In this document: positions 1 to 14,300 of the stretch, piece after piece
Numbering within the stretch: the stretch's first letter is position 1
Layout: each line of letters starts with the position of its first letter
From: Gonatopus flavifemur
Lineage: Eukaryota; Arthropoda; Insecta; Hymenoptera; Dryinidae
Assembly (NCBI GenBank): GCA_018340375.1
Contig: JAFFJZ010000003.1
Coordinates: 4,836,001 to 4,900,000 of the forward strand
Reading direction: 5' to 3'
DNA length: 64,000 bases
The notes under the pieces: generated by a model
The model's input: the letters and a program-made list of their open reading frames with translations, nothing else
What the model was told of the DNA's origin: nothing
The model's database searches: none
Translations under genes and position numbers: made by a program

Positions 1-3000
1 CGTAACTGTGAATTTACGAATCATTATCAATGTTTATTGATTTTGTTTGTATTTTGAATAACTGTTTAGATAGTACTCGTTATTAGCTGTTTATTCTCAA
101 TTTAGTTCCGTATTGACGAATCGACGGGTCGAAACCATCTTTGTCACATGTGCTTTTTATAAATTATATTCGTCATAACGCATTCACTTTTTCCCATACC
201 TTTTAGTATCGGAATTAACTTTATTCCAAATTTGATAACTTCATTTAAGCTCGATCTGTGCTGTGTGACAAGTTTGAGCTAATCGAAATACGGTAAACTT
301 CTTTGAAACATCGTGTCCTTGAGTGAATTATTGTATTATAATTGCTAAGCAAAGTCTAGACGAAGTGCTAGAAAAATTTCTTCAATACATTCATACAAAA
401 AGAATATTTTGTTTCTGAAATGTTGATAGAACTTTCGAAAAGGAGTTTGAATATTTTTCCATAACGTATCATTTCAGTTACACGTAATTGCTGAGGAAAT
501 ATATTTCGATCATATTCGAGATGTTTTGATAATCCGATACGTAAAAATTGGCCTCATTCCAGAAGTTGTTATCCCCTTAAGACGATCCGTCTTTTGCTCC
601 TTTTTTTGCGATAATGATGATGGATAGTGGTAATTATGTGAGCGGAAAAGGTAAACAATAGGAAGAAATGTACATTTATTTAGTCTTAGAGGAAGAGGGT
701 GAATTACTTTTCCTTCAACCTGGTATGTGAAATTTTATTTTTATTAGAAGACAACATCCATTCGTCCCGATGATTAGAAAAATTTTATTTGAAATTTATC
801 TTCATTTATCGTGTTTTTGGATCAATTTAGAATGAAGTTTAAATGAAAAACTCTATTTTTAATTACGATTTTGAACAAGACATTCGAGATTTCATGAAAT
901 CAGGCGCACCTCTGAAGAAGTTGAATAAGATTGGATGTAGATGATTCAGTGCTTAATCACTCTTAGTGAGAATCTGTACAAAAATTTCTTGAAATTTCAA
1001 ATTTTTAAGAATTGAGTAATATGTAATTGAATCAGTCAACACTTGTTAGAATCTGAGCAGGATATAAAACTGAATTTTTGTAACATTTAACTGAACTTGA
1101 TTTGAATATTTTCAATATCAGAAATTGATGGAAGAATTTTTAAATATGTATTTTGGCTACTCAAATATTTCATGGAATAATCCTACACTGTACAAAAGAA
1201 GCGATGTTAGAATTAACACCGTGGGAACTCTATAGGAGTCTAGCACGAAATTCGGTGTTCCCATGTGTTCGGTAGTTGTTTTTGACAGTGTATCGGAGTT
1301 ACATCAATTACTTAGATCGTTTTATCCACCCGAAAGGCCTTAAAAATCATAAAAATGTTCTTTTATTCAGCGCTGGTTTAATGCGCACGTTACGTTGGTG
1401 TGCCATTAATCATTTTCCAATAAAGCTATCCAAGAAATTCAATTCAAGCCCCGTCGCTATTATCTCTTCCAAGACGTCTATGGAATATTTCCTGATCGCA
1501 ATATAATTCCTTCTCCGTATCGATTATCTATATTTTAGAAATCTTATATTGAATTTTTTTTGGTATTAATCAAAAAGAGGAAAAACCAGCTCGATTAATT
1601 TACGTTTATCGTGCAACTTGTTGATAGATCGACTTAGAGTCAAGGTTGCGTTCATAAACAGTTATTTGTGGATTCACATTCTACCTTCTGTAGAGAATTT
1701 CAGTGTACATTACAATAGTCTTACACGAATAAGAACGCGAATGCATTAATTCGCAGTCATTGAAATGATCTAATAATAATTTTCCGTTTCTCGATACGAA
1801 GATTTTCTGAATGTCGAAATGTATACATTAATCGATACATGAAAAATTATTGAGAATTCGAGTGCCGCGGCCGCGGAATTCGTCACAATGAACTTTCAAT
1901 TGGATTAGAAAAGTAATTAGAGTAGTGTTTTTCCCTCTCTAAGTGAAATCGTTCGTTCCTCGCGATAGTGCTTTCCAAAGGTATCCCAGCGTTTAATTTG
2001 ATTTACAAAATCGATCGACCCCCATCTTTTATACGAATAGGTTAAATGCATTACATTACATAACACAGAACTTTGCTTCTGATTTTAATTAATTTTTTTT
2101 TCTTTCATGAATAGAGGAAATTCAATGCACATTCTTTCATAGAATGAGAAATTGTTTGTAAAAATGAACCATTCAATTTCAGAGAAATGATGAAATTTTA
2201 TAAATTTGGAAGGAAACAAAGTGGAATTAAATCTGGAGTAAAATAAAATCTGACTTTGTGTCTGACTGATGATGTTGAATGCAATTGTTTTTTTTTTCTT
2301 TTGTAAAATGAAAAGAATACTTCAATATATTTTTTTTATTTTTTAGGAAATTGTGCATGATCTCGTTTATCGACAAACCATTTGTTTTCTTGTTTTTTTT
2401 TCTTTCTTTTGACTGTACAGTGTATAAATGAGTCGTGTCAACTAATTGTTCATTCCACTCGTACAATTAAACTAGATGACCTAATAGAACGGCATCGATG
2501 AAATCATGAAGTAAATGTTTAAAAATAGAAAACTGATTACAGGGACAATGTGAGAAAAGTACCTTTGAAATTAATTAGAACACATAGAACTATTGAAAAG
2601 TAACTCTATGAATTTCTTGTAAATCCTTTTGTGGAGAATCAAAGTATTGTAACTTCGATGAGGGTGAATTTTCACTCCACTAGAGTGGAATTTTGTTTCG
2701 CTTCAAAGGGACACGAAGAACATAGTACAAACCAATTTTCTTCAGCACAATTGTGTCTATTTGAAATATTTGTCTGCACAACATAGGTTCAGCAGTTCAA
2801 AAAGTACTGTGTTGGAAAATATTTCAAATAAACCATGCATTTGTAGGTAGTTTATCCCGAACAGATTGGCTAGTGCCAAGCCCTTTTATTATCACTTTGA
2901 AGAATAAACTTTTGAAACTGCAAAAAACTTCTAAATAAATTTCATTTGTCACAGCTCAATATTTTATTTCCATTGAATAACAAATTAGCTAAAGTTGAGT

Positions 3001-6000
3001 TGAAATGATTGAATGTTAGTTGCCGCAGCCTAGGTGCTTTTCTCTCAGTGTCGAGCGAAGATTCAATCCTAAGGAATAGAGTTTTCACTCTTATCGGAGT
3101 TGCAATATAAGATATCGATGATAAAATATTTTTAAAATTCTTCTAAAAGCTATCTCAAGAATCCCGCATGTTGATCTGAAAAATATCATAAATCAGGATA
3201 CATATCTTTTATAAATTTTTCATAAGATATCTTCCCAGTACTTGTGAAATATCACTTCAAGATAGTTTTTGAAACATCATTGAATATATCTTTATCGAGA
3301 ATTCTTCAAAATGACTTTCATAAAAATTCTTAATCCATCTCAATCTTCGAAACAAACTTTTCTATGTGAGAGAAATGATACTGCAGTAGTTTCAAGTGGA
3401 GAGAAATAACATAAGTATAATGCGCCAATAATGCATGAATTGAAACTAAATTAAAACTTGACAAGCTTAATTATCTGTTCGATAATTAGTCGTTTTAATC
3501 CCACGGTATGGAGAGGTAGCTGAAACTTTTGTTCCTCGCTCTTATCAATCTCCGGTTGGATATTTTATTAATTTGAATTCTCTAAGAGAATAACTTTTCA
3601 CAAGGAATTTCATACCGTCGTTCTTCACAAATTTGACAAGGTACTCGAATCCAGATCTAATTAACAATATTTCGAATAATTACTTTTTGGTGTATCTAGA
3701 TTTCGATTCAATCAGTCAAAGTTTATTCCACAATCACCCTTGTTCTTTGTCATCGAAGAATTGAAAACATTTCGCAATAATGATTCAGAAATTGATCGTA
3801 CACCCAAGCGATTGTCCAATGAATATTTCAACTTTGAATTTAATCCCAAGAATACTAAAAGTATATGTGTATGTATATGCATACATTCATATATGTACCA
3901 AGGAGTACAGATACATCCAACATACGTGAACTTCCTCTTCTTTAAAATTGGTGCTGAATCATTCATTCACTCATGATTCATTCATCGCTCATGTAAATAT
4001 AGAAACTTGGATGTTAAATAGTGGAGATTGTAATCTTTATTGTGCGAATACGAATTTATTATGAAAATATTGTGAGAATACAAGCGTCACACGCCCACAA
4101 ATTTAATGCATAATATATCCCCTTCGAGTTCGACATTTGATGATAAATATGCTGTTTGGAAGAAAAAGAATAGAATTCACCATCATTGGTTCCCGATTTG
4201 TAGATACATTTTGTTGTAACAAAAATGATTTTGAATAAGGAAAGTCGATTTTGTATAAAATCATTTAACAGGGGATTCTTATTTCCGAGGGTACCGGTTG
4301 GGGGATAAACGCTGCTCCTATCCTTCAAAAATGCACTATAGAATCTATCTGTTTCGTAGCTTCAACTCATCTAATGCATATAAATTATACGTTGAGAACA
4401 ACGGGTATATCGAGGATTTAGCATCTCCCATTCATCTTAATCTTTTCATCTTTCACACGGTGTCACGGTTTATAGATCCATCCTTTCTTTTCCCATTAAT
4501 ACAATCAGAGAAGAAAAGATGAAGAGCAAAATTGTACATGAAAGGATGAGAGTGAAAGTACAGGAGTCGAGTACCAACGAACGAATACATGGGAATAAAA
4601 CTTTTTCAATTGTGATGAGAATAAAGCAACGATTGAATATAAATTGCATCATTATTCCTCCAACAATTTGAACCTGTAAAAGTATTCAAAAGAATCAAAA
4701 TTTTTCAATGAAAATTAACCGTTTTGTGAGCTGTTTTTGTCTTAAAACGAATTCATAGGATATTATGTGAGTTCACTTATTCTCCTCTGTTCCACAATTT
4801 ATTAGTTGTTCTCATGAACCATTCATTTAACGTTTCATAGGGTACACTGAATTAACACTTATTTTTGTATGTATCAAATCCATACTGCCAGTTTCATAAA
4901 AATTTTAAACCAGTTTTCATCAAAGTATTCGAAGAGCTTTGATGAATATTTCTGCCTCTGCGGGAGTTTTTGTATAACTTTCAAATTTGTAGAGGCATTT
5001 GTTACAAGATTTTGCAAGATTCGCCGAGTCTTTGTTCTAGACATTTGAATTTTTGATATGCTTTTAATTAAGATACACAATGAAGGAATCTTTTCAGAAT
5101 CTCCAAACAAGGAATTTCAAAAGCCATTGATAGTCCTCGTGTAATCTTTAGAAAGAAATGACGTTCTGAAAAATATTTAAGTCTTTGTACAATCTTTACA
5201 TGGAAGATTTATGAATCTCGCTCATGGCATTCTGCGAGATTGAAAATTACTCTTCTCCTAAATCAATGACTCGACGATTTCAACCTGAACAATCGAATAC
5301 TCAAGTTCAAAAAGCACACATGCTGAATTTGAAACCCTGATCGCGGCTCTCTGGATACTACAACAAATTATTTGTCATCGCTCGAATTCAGCCAACAGGC
5401 GAAAAACGAGATTAAGAAAATTAAATAATCTTCTTCGTCCGGTGATGATTGTATTTCTCAGGATAAATTCGTGAATGGGGGAGAAGATGAGAAGGAGGAA
5501 AGTAGACACGTGTTTGTTTGTTACACAAAATCTATGATAAAATACGTTGATGAGTTTGAGCACGAAAAGTGACTGTAGAACTTAAATACATGCAATGCAT
5601 GCTACAATTTAGTTTCATGAATATTTTGTTGAATCATTTCTTTAGGAAATTTATATAAAAACAAACATGGTTTCATTTTTCACGTTGATTATTTTTATAT
5701 ACTTTTCTCATTTCCTTCCAAAGCAAATTTATTTTGTCGTTATGATTTGCTTTATTTACATGAGATATTTTTATTTAGAAACGTGCTTATGAAAACACAA
5801 AATAACAGCAGGAAAGTTACTCTATAGGAAGGAACCTTCTTCATCACGATTCAGTGAAGTTTTCTCCATAGAGATATAAGAATATATTGCCTATAGGCAA
5901 GGAAAGTCAGGCGAAATCTGTTAGTAAAAAAGTAACATTAGATGAAAGACAGAGCAATATAGAAGTTCTGTGGCGAGCCAATGAGCGAAGGTTGTCACAG

Positions 6001-9000
6001 AACTCTTTTATTCTTCTCCCTTTTTATCCCTGGTACACGTTTTCGGCTTACTCACTTCCTTCACGACTCGATCAATGTTCATAGAGACTCTCAATGAACA
6101 ATTTTTGAGTCCCAATAAATTTAACAACCACTCTCATATCAATTTCACATCAATTCTTGCATTCAAATCGAGGAATTTTCTAACTCTGTATAAAATTTTA
6201 TTAAATTCCAGGTAGAAATTACCCCGATTGAAAACTGAATCATTCAGGGCCCAGTTTGGACCCAAACACAGTCTCGAATGAGCCAATTTTCATTTCTACT
6301 CAGGATAATTTTCTTGAGAGATCAATGATGGTAAACTTGAAATATATAGGATTGTCCATGTAATTTTAATGTCTTTGGGCAGTTGAATAAATTCAATTCA
6401 CGAAATATTTCTATATCTATATGTTATTTCGAATAATCTGTGATGTAATACACGTTCCTCTCGATTGAAAGAGCATTAACTCAACCTTCGATCACTGGAC
6501 ACCTTGAATTTATTATTGAGATTATGTTCCGAAAATATCTTCCTTCTCCGATCACTGTGATCAGGGATATTCTATCGAGACAGAACGCTATTATACGAAA
6601 ATCTTAGATTTTTATCGTTATACAGTTGTGTACCGTTTACCGATTCGTTGAATGAATCTTCAATTACGATTCGATTATTCAGATTTTGATGTACAGGGTT
6701 CGGATAATTTAATCATGAATCAATATCCTCCGATATGCCAAACACAAATATAAAATCTAGACTATTTTTAGATAGCATAGTATATCAGTTATCCCATTCT
6801 ATTTATAAAGAGATCATTTAATTGAGGTGTGTCGTCAGTGATTATCACTTGGACGCAACAGAAGATCGAACGAAACGCATGTGAATAATGAAAAGAATTG
6901 ATGAGGTAATGATAGAGGGAGGTGATTCGTGAATGGAAGAAGAATATTCAATTGAAACCGAATTTTATTCGATAGGAGGAGATTTGGTTTTGATTTATAC
7001 ACCATTCTTGTAACACGATACTTTGAGGAGAACATGATTGTAACACGTGTTAGGTGTGGATTTTTATTACATCTCTTTATATGGATTCCTTTGACATAAT
7101 CCATTCGTTAATTCTTTCAAATCTCATTACACGGTTTTCATATGATTCATATTTATGTTTGCTTTTGTTGTTCTTGAAAATAAAACTAAGTCCTGAATTT
7201 TTTTCATATTTTTTAGTGGGTTTAAATATTTGAGTTTCTTACTTCTCAATTGATATATGAAATCGTTGTTGGAAGCACAAAAATGTCTATTCAATATTCT
7301 ACACGAAAAATTGATTAATGAAAGATTATACAGAGTTCAGTGAAACCAGGAAATGTTTTGAGTTTTGCCAAAGAAAAATGTAGTTGCGATTGCATCGATC
7401 ATTCGGATAAATTTTCTCAATTGAAGAATGTGGGTTTTTGTACTTTTGTATAAAAAAAATCTCGTTGTAATTTTCCACGACTCCAAAAACAAAAAATGAT
7501 TTCACATTGAAGGGTAAAAGCTACTTAAATTCGTTAATCAATATTAAAATTGCATGATGATGAAGTAACGACTTTGTAACGAGATTAACGGCCGTGTAAG
7601 TTGCCTTTGTCTCGGTGCAAAAATACTTGACCTTTTCTATTTGAATATGTGTTGTTCATGCCACGTGTATGTACAGGATGAATTAAGTTTTTGCGATATA
7701 CATTTGTACGCAAAACAGTTTCTGTACAAGAAACAAACAATATTATTTTATTCTTTATTTAAAATCGAAGATGTAAGAAAAAAGAGCGTTGTAGATGAAA
7801 AGATTATTACATGAATCGATCCCATTCGTTTCTTATGTAATACCGAACTTGTAACGCGTATAACACTATTATTTCTTATATTTAGTTTCATAGAAATTTC
7901 CAAATCATTTCTTCCCGCGAACCGTGTTTCTGCGTCTTGTTCTACGAGAATTTGGGACATTTGCCAAAAGAATGAATAGAGTTTTTCTTTCCCTCGAGTT
8001 TCATTCGTTCAGCGATTCGGGTACATTTTGCATTTTTTGATACAATCCATTTTGAATTTTGTACGATTGAGTTGAATTTTTTTTTTTTCATTCAGGGATT
8101 TGATTGAAAGTTTATTTAAACAAATTCATGAATTCTCCCAATCCTTTCAAAATTGAAGACACAAGGATGTGTCCCATTACATACAAGATTGCTAGATTTC
8201 TTCTCTCAGTGTTTTTTTTTTAACATGTAAACTATGAAATAGATTCAAATCTCAACAGGTGCGTCTTTACGTCGATTAATGATTATTCATTGTATTTGAA
8301 TATCAATTTGAAGCGAAGTTTTATGTGCTTCACGCCTCCGCACTTGCAGAAAAGAGAATCCTTTGAGAATTAATTCAATGTTCCTTTCGATACAAAGACA
8401 CGCTGGTGAATTTATGTTGAGTGGTGTGTTATCATATTAATGTCACGTTTTGGTACAATAATTGACAATATTTTCACATTTTAATTAAGATATCACCTGT
8501 TGAAAACGGTAGCCTCGATCCGAGAAAATGCCCTATACTCGGAATATTACATAACGATGACGATGTTGCGTACTTGAACGTCAGAAACAATTGAAATTGG
8601 TTTGAAAGGTGTTACGTATACTCGTTTTGTATGTTGGAGACCGTTAAAGTACGTAGAAAATTGCTTTTAAACACTTCTCATTTCACTGAAGCATGATTTA
8701 AAGGAATTTATTCTAATATTCCACTCAAGGGGAAGAAAATTTGGTTTGAATTATCAGAATACATAATATTCAACCCTATAGGTTTTGGGTTTAATTTTCC
8801 TGTGCTGCAACGGTACCGAACTCGTACATGTTTAGAGCAATTCCTACTAGGAAATATTTAATAACTATCTGACAAGTTCTAAAACCTAGGTTAGAGTTTA
8901 TACAAACGTAACAATCATTTCCACCGCCAGAGTGGGATTAAATTCAACTTAGCGAGGGTCAAAGGATGAATTATTATTTCATTCATTTTGTTTTTGTTGA

Positions 9001-11023
9001 TCCCCAATATCATCTTTCCACCAAAGTCTCTGATTCGTCAAGATTTATGGATTTAATAAAAAATAAATAAGGACTTGGAAAAACATATCTGCTGATTAAA
9101 ACCAAGTCTATTCAATCATCGTTAAGAAAATTGAAGATTCAGAAAATCTTTTATGAAATTTTGTCTTGGATGGTTATTAGAACGACTCGAGGATTTTTGA
9201 AAACTATTACCGGATATTCCGTGTTTGAACCTTTGATATTGGAAGATATGGGAACGATATTTATTTGTGACACAAGGCACTCGAAAACATCGGCGATAAA
9301 ATTCTAGAAAATGTAAAAATGAGCGAAAAGTGTGCAGTGCATTCATAGGAAATGTCTTTCGAAAGCAATGAGAACAGGTGTACAGTAATGACGTCAAAGA
9401 TAACCCAAGAAAGCCATCAAACTCAAATTTTATCATGCTTATACGTGAAGATAGAAAAAATATTCTGAAAACATGTCTCGTATTTTTCGAGATGTGTGGG
9501 CTGAGGTTACGTTTACGTTTTAGGTAAAGAGCACAAGGTGAAGAGGAAATAGTCTTTCGTGAGAGTCCAAAGTTGAGAAAAGGTTACGATTGGAAGTAAA
9601 ATGTACCCTTGGTCAATTACTTAAAAATCAAAGAAGACAAGGTTTCGTTCGTTCATTGTTTTCGATATTTGTCATGAAAACGAGTCATATTCACTTCCCT
9701 TACTATCTACTTTATATTCAATACATTTTTATTATTCCCCAAACAGAGAGATGTATTGTTTTCCACCACGAAGGAATGTAATTAATTTTGTGATAGTTAA
9801 CAATGACATTTTGATCAAATCCTCAATGTTTTATGTTAAGAAATATCTTTGTAAAATGACTAAACTTCATAGTTGCTATCATACAATATCGTGATCTCAT
9901 TTTGAAACACTCATGTTTATCCATTGTCGTGTAATTCTGCAAGAAAAGTTGAAATAACGTTGAAAAATAAACGTTCTTCTTCTTCTTCTTCAAGTGGATG
10001 GAAGAAAAACAAATGTTCTAACTTTCACTGTATCGAAAATTCTTCAGTTTTATAGGAGAATGAAATGTAAGTCATTTTAACGTAAGAGAAAGATCCCAAT
10101 GTGTAATGAAAAGCTGTAAAATGGAATAAAAGTTTACGTACTAAAACGTATAAAACGAGTTTATGTGTTTTGTCTTTCAAAATTTCACAGCTCCTGGTAC
10201 GTACACTTTTATCAAACTGATTTTACGGATAATTAAGATTCAATTTCCCCAAGCGTGCAAGTATCATTTGAATTCAATTTCATATTTTTCCAGTCTTCTT
10301 TCGTGAATATTCAATATATCGAGCGATGATTTAATTTATTAACTTTTCTCATATGGGAAAATGAAAATCATCTGAATCATCATTCTTTGATAATGTATTT
10401 TTCAATTTTCATTCCTTTTTAATGCACGAAGAAAAACCTTTAATAAGATCCTTTCCACATGGGAATCATTACGTGGTGGTTGAATCTCGAGCATATTATA
10501 CAAGCATCTTATCTAACAGCTTTAAATGGATAGCATTTCGTTCGTCAAGAATGTGTCATGGCCAGACATTGGCTCGGATGTTTTTTCTCCTTTAAGATGA
10601 TCTGCAGGCGTTTATTAAACGGTTTGATAATTGTATCAAGCTATTTAGAGTTGAATATTCTGTACGAAAAACTGTGTAACCGAATTTCACGTTATTTCAA
10701 CGGATTTTCAGCTCCTTTAGTATACTTAATATCGATGACGTTTGAATAGTTTATTGGAACGAAGGTAATCAGAAGTCCAAATTCTTGCAGAGTACATTGT
10801 TCGATCGATGTTTTCAGTTGCAAAAAATTACAAGAAAATTCATTCGAGAAGATGAATAATGATTATTCATCAGATTTTGTGAGTTTGAATGAGTTTGATT
10901 TAAGAAATCTCGACAATTCCAAGTAGGAATCCATGTTCCATTAATCCCACGAAAGGTTGATCAAAAGTCAAGGAAAAAAAAAAAACATAAAGTATTGAAT
11001 TGATTTTGTTTTATTTCTTGCAG
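1..11023. other. Non-coding upstream region / probable 5' flank and 5' intron of the USP2 gene
   Basis: I see no convincing coding exon here. Open frames are short (at most 104 codons), scattered on both strands and of AT-rich composition without family motifs. The first coding exon of the protease gene begins at a clear splice acceptor, so at least one 5' UTR exon must lie upstream, either here or left of the window, but I could not pick it out. The region contains one small fold-back element (1186-1290), an isolated copy of a GAGTGAA/TTCACTC motif near 2660-2700, a short TTC run near 9976-9991, and a poly-A run just before 10985. Otherwise nothing is visible. Confidence 0.6.
1186..1290. repeat. 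Small fold-back element (MITE-like)
   Basis: The left end CACTGTACAAAAGAAG and the reverse complement of the right end (CACTGTCAAAAACAAC) are alike. Inside them, ACACCGTGGGAAC pairs with GTTCCCATGTGT-like sequence on the other arm. The element is flanked by TA on both sides, as expected for a TA target-site duplication. The terminal CACTG resembles that of the larger fold-back elements at 45651 and 58826. It carries no coding capacity. Confidence 0.45.
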
Positions 11024-11067
11024 AAATCACAAATTAAGGGAAGAGGACCCTTGGAGACCTGGGTGCG
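11024..11067 (+). other. 5' UTR part of USP2 exon 1 with splice acceptor
   Basis: A T-rich tract ends in the acceptor TTTATTTCTTGCAG at about 11010-11023. The 44 nt that follow carry an in-frame TAA at 11035-11037, upstream of the ATG at 11068. This stop fixes 11068 as the first usable start in this exon. Because the exon opens with an acceptor, a further 5' non-coding exon must exist upstream. Confidence 0.75.
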
Positions 11068-11339
11068 ATGTCATACCACCGAGGTAACCAAGCGGGTGCT
11101 GTAGCAGTTTCTTCCAGAAGCACTCCCATGGCGCCCCATTCACCCAGTAGGCGATTTTCAAGTGGTCCCAGCAGTGGGGGCACAACTTCATCCAGTATTG
11201 GTACTTCTATGTCCAAATTAGGACGATCTACCATATCGTCGTCGGTCTATCCCCGAAGTAGCACGTACCTCACATCTTCCAATACGAGTTCCTTGCAATC
11301 TTCCGACTACAAACGAAGCACCTCTAATTTGCCATCGAG
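11068..11339 (+). CDS. Usp2: USP2 coding exon 1
   Basis: It encodes residues 1-90 plus two bases of codon 91. The ATG at 11068 is preceded in frame by TAA at 11035. The peptide starts MSYHRGNQAGAVAV and is then Ser/Thr-rich with scattered Arg, without a known domain. The donor CATCGAG|GTGAGA is strong. The exon ends in phase 2 (AG), which with the first base of exon 2 gives AGG (Arg). Its function is unknown; Ser-rich tails of this kind are usually disordered and phosphorylated. Confidence 0.85.
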
Positions 11340-14300
11340 GTGAGAACAACTGTTTTAGAAAGATGATTAACTCTCAATTCCCACACTTCTCAGCGGATTT
11401 GATCATTTTTATAAGAACAGTTTGTTGGAATCAAATATTGCTGCGTTGTATATCAGGACAGGACAACGGTTCAGAATGAGTTCATGTTGATAACTTTAGA
11501 AGATATATGAATCATGCATAGTCCATGTGTGGGACTTGAGGGTTGAAAAAATAAAAGGAAAAAAACATTGCGAGAGGATCGGTGGTAGCTTACGATGAAT
11601 GAGAATTTTCTACGCTTTTATCTTCAAATTGAAAACCTTCTAGGTTTATATCATATTCTAAAGCGCGATTGATGTTTCTGGAATATCATGTTTCAATTCA
11701 CGAATATGTTTGATAACGGATTTTTTTTGTATATACAAAAATATAAGGAACATTAGTAGATATTGTATTCATTATGATGGGGAAGATAATGAATGCCACG
11801 AAAGCATTATACTATGAATTTATTTGATCTGTCGAGACACAGTTTACATAACAGATCAATCCGGTAATGAGAAACCACAGTAAACGTTTCAAGTTTTTCT
11901 CTTCATTGAAATATAAACTTTGTACCAACCTTTCAATACGTATCGACACGTAATAATGTGCCATCCAGTTTCAATTAAAATAATTACTGTTAATCGGTAC
12001 TCGATTGAGTATCAACAGTGGTGGTAATCATTTTCGTACGAACAAATTAGTAAATCGTTATTTTTCACAGTTCAAAAGAGTATCCGAAAACAAGGTACGG
12101 GATACAATATGTCGTAGGAAACAATGTAGCACTCCTTCTGAGTTTGGAAGAAAAGCACTTCTTCGATAGCAGTTCTACAGTTGAAAAATCGAGCGAAAAA
12201 GCAATGTAATCAAATCAATTTTGCAATCCCAACTGTGATACTGCTATTGAAGGAGTGTTTTTTTTTTCAAATTGAGTAGAAATATCCTAATCTTTTTTAG
12301 GCCTCAATTTATGATTCTCATCATCATCGAATATTACCATGTGAAATTTCTAAAAATTCATGAATTCCAGACCTGCCTTTTTTTTCTACAGCAAAACTAG
12401 ATGTTTAAACGCTCGCTAAAACACCTTGTAATCGATATCAATCCTCTATTCGTATTCGTATGAAAAGGATATTTGAACAATATTGAGTTCCACATTAAAC
12501 CAATTAGAGACACACGATACCTAACTTTCACATAACCGATATTACGGTTGTTATCGATTGATATCGAGTAATATAGTAATGCGTTGAGATATTTTTCGAA
12601 TATAAAATATAATATTTAACTTGTTTTCAAGTGAAAAATGAATGTTACACGATTAATTGCCGATCCTCTCGTTTATAAATGTGTTGATTTATTTGAATGC
12701 CTAGTTGGGATTATTATTTTTAATATTCGATCGGCCCTACAGCTCATCCTATTTGACGTCCTCAGCCAGTTCAAACATTCGTTGGAACTACAGATCAGAG
12801 TACAGTGGGTCTTACTGTTCACCCGCAAGGTGAGCGTTGCCCGATGCAATGGCGAATGATACACGTCCCTTTGAAAGTTCCTTTAAACATGTTCCTAAAC
12901 TAAAATTCATCTTTAATGATTTTACTTTGTACTCATATGGTCATTATTAATTATCCTCTGTCGTCCATGCGAGATCCTTGAATGAATGTCGATGTCCCAC
13001 ATGTTGTTACTAATGATGATATCTAGTAAAAATTATCCTAGGGGTTCTATATGGGCTCTTACAAGTGTTCATCCTAAAGATTTTCTCCTAAAGATCAAAT
13101 TCTTTATCGGAATTCTCACTTTGGCAAAGATTGCAACAATAGCTGTGTCGTGGATTCAATAATCGTCGAATGAAGTATGAAATTAAAGCTGCATTACGTA
13201 TGGAGGGAACAATTCAACTTCTCTTTTAAACTTTTCATACAAATTTACGTCACTTGATACACGATACTTGTAATCATATACATTACTGAGATGAGAGAAG
13301 GAAAGAAATATTTCATTCGTATAACAAGAGGCATAGTATGCATCGTACTTTGAGTACATTATTCAATTCTCAAGGAAATATAAACATTGTGAAGTTATGA
13401 AAAGTTCATTTTATTTGCACCATGAATTTGTTATTAACCGAAAAGTTTCAAAGATTCCCAGAAAATTTTCAAAAATAATTTCTTTGATAAAATTTTTAAA
13501 ACTACAAAATTATCACCAACTAGGGACATGAGAAAACAAAAAAATCACTCTCGAGGTCTACATTCTTATTTTTATTTATATTTGAATAATTCACATAAAT
13601 AAAAAACTAACTTTATTCAATAAAAAATGAAATAAACTAATTTTCAATTTCTCTAGTGGGTTTTATTCTCCGAGTGTTCTATTATTATATTTCTCCGCGA
13701 CAAACAAAAAATAATACCCACCTCACCTCAGTTATTGATTTCAATAACCGCTATTTAAGAAGGCTACGAGGAGAAAAAAATTTAATGAATTCTTCCTTTG
13801 CACTCCATAAAGCTTTCAATATTTTTTGCCCTCACCGCCTCTGTATGTGACAGCACATTGCAGGCACATACCTTTTTCTTCCTTCCTTCCGTTCGCCTCT
13901 CTCCCCCTCTTTTTCTCTCTCGTAAAGCACCAATTGCTTTTGTCCATCTCACAATAATCCAATTACAAAGGTGCAACCTTTGATGCCGTTACTACACAAC
14001 AGGTCCTCCGATATATACACATTCTCTACTTTGAAAATAAGAAGGTTGAGGTCAAAGATCAAAGTAGGGTATTCATGAGAATAAATAATAGTACATACCT
14101 GAATAGGGGTGAAAAGAGTCTAGGAACAAGTTTTACAAGATCCTTGACTATGCTTTACAGTCATCATCCTTTGAGCAAAACAGTATTATTATATTATCAT
14201 TGTCCCTCTCGTAGCAGGTGGAATGTTTGAATCCATTGAACATCTATAATCCCTTCCGAATGGTTTGCATAGGGATTGTGTAATTGTCGTAACACTCGTA

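Noticed and set aside
1866..1880. GCCGCGGCCGCGGAATTC, resembling a cloning-vector linker
   Set aside because: It is a short GC palindrome with a NotI-like core inside otherwise ordinary sequence, with no vector sequence around it; it probably occurs naturally.
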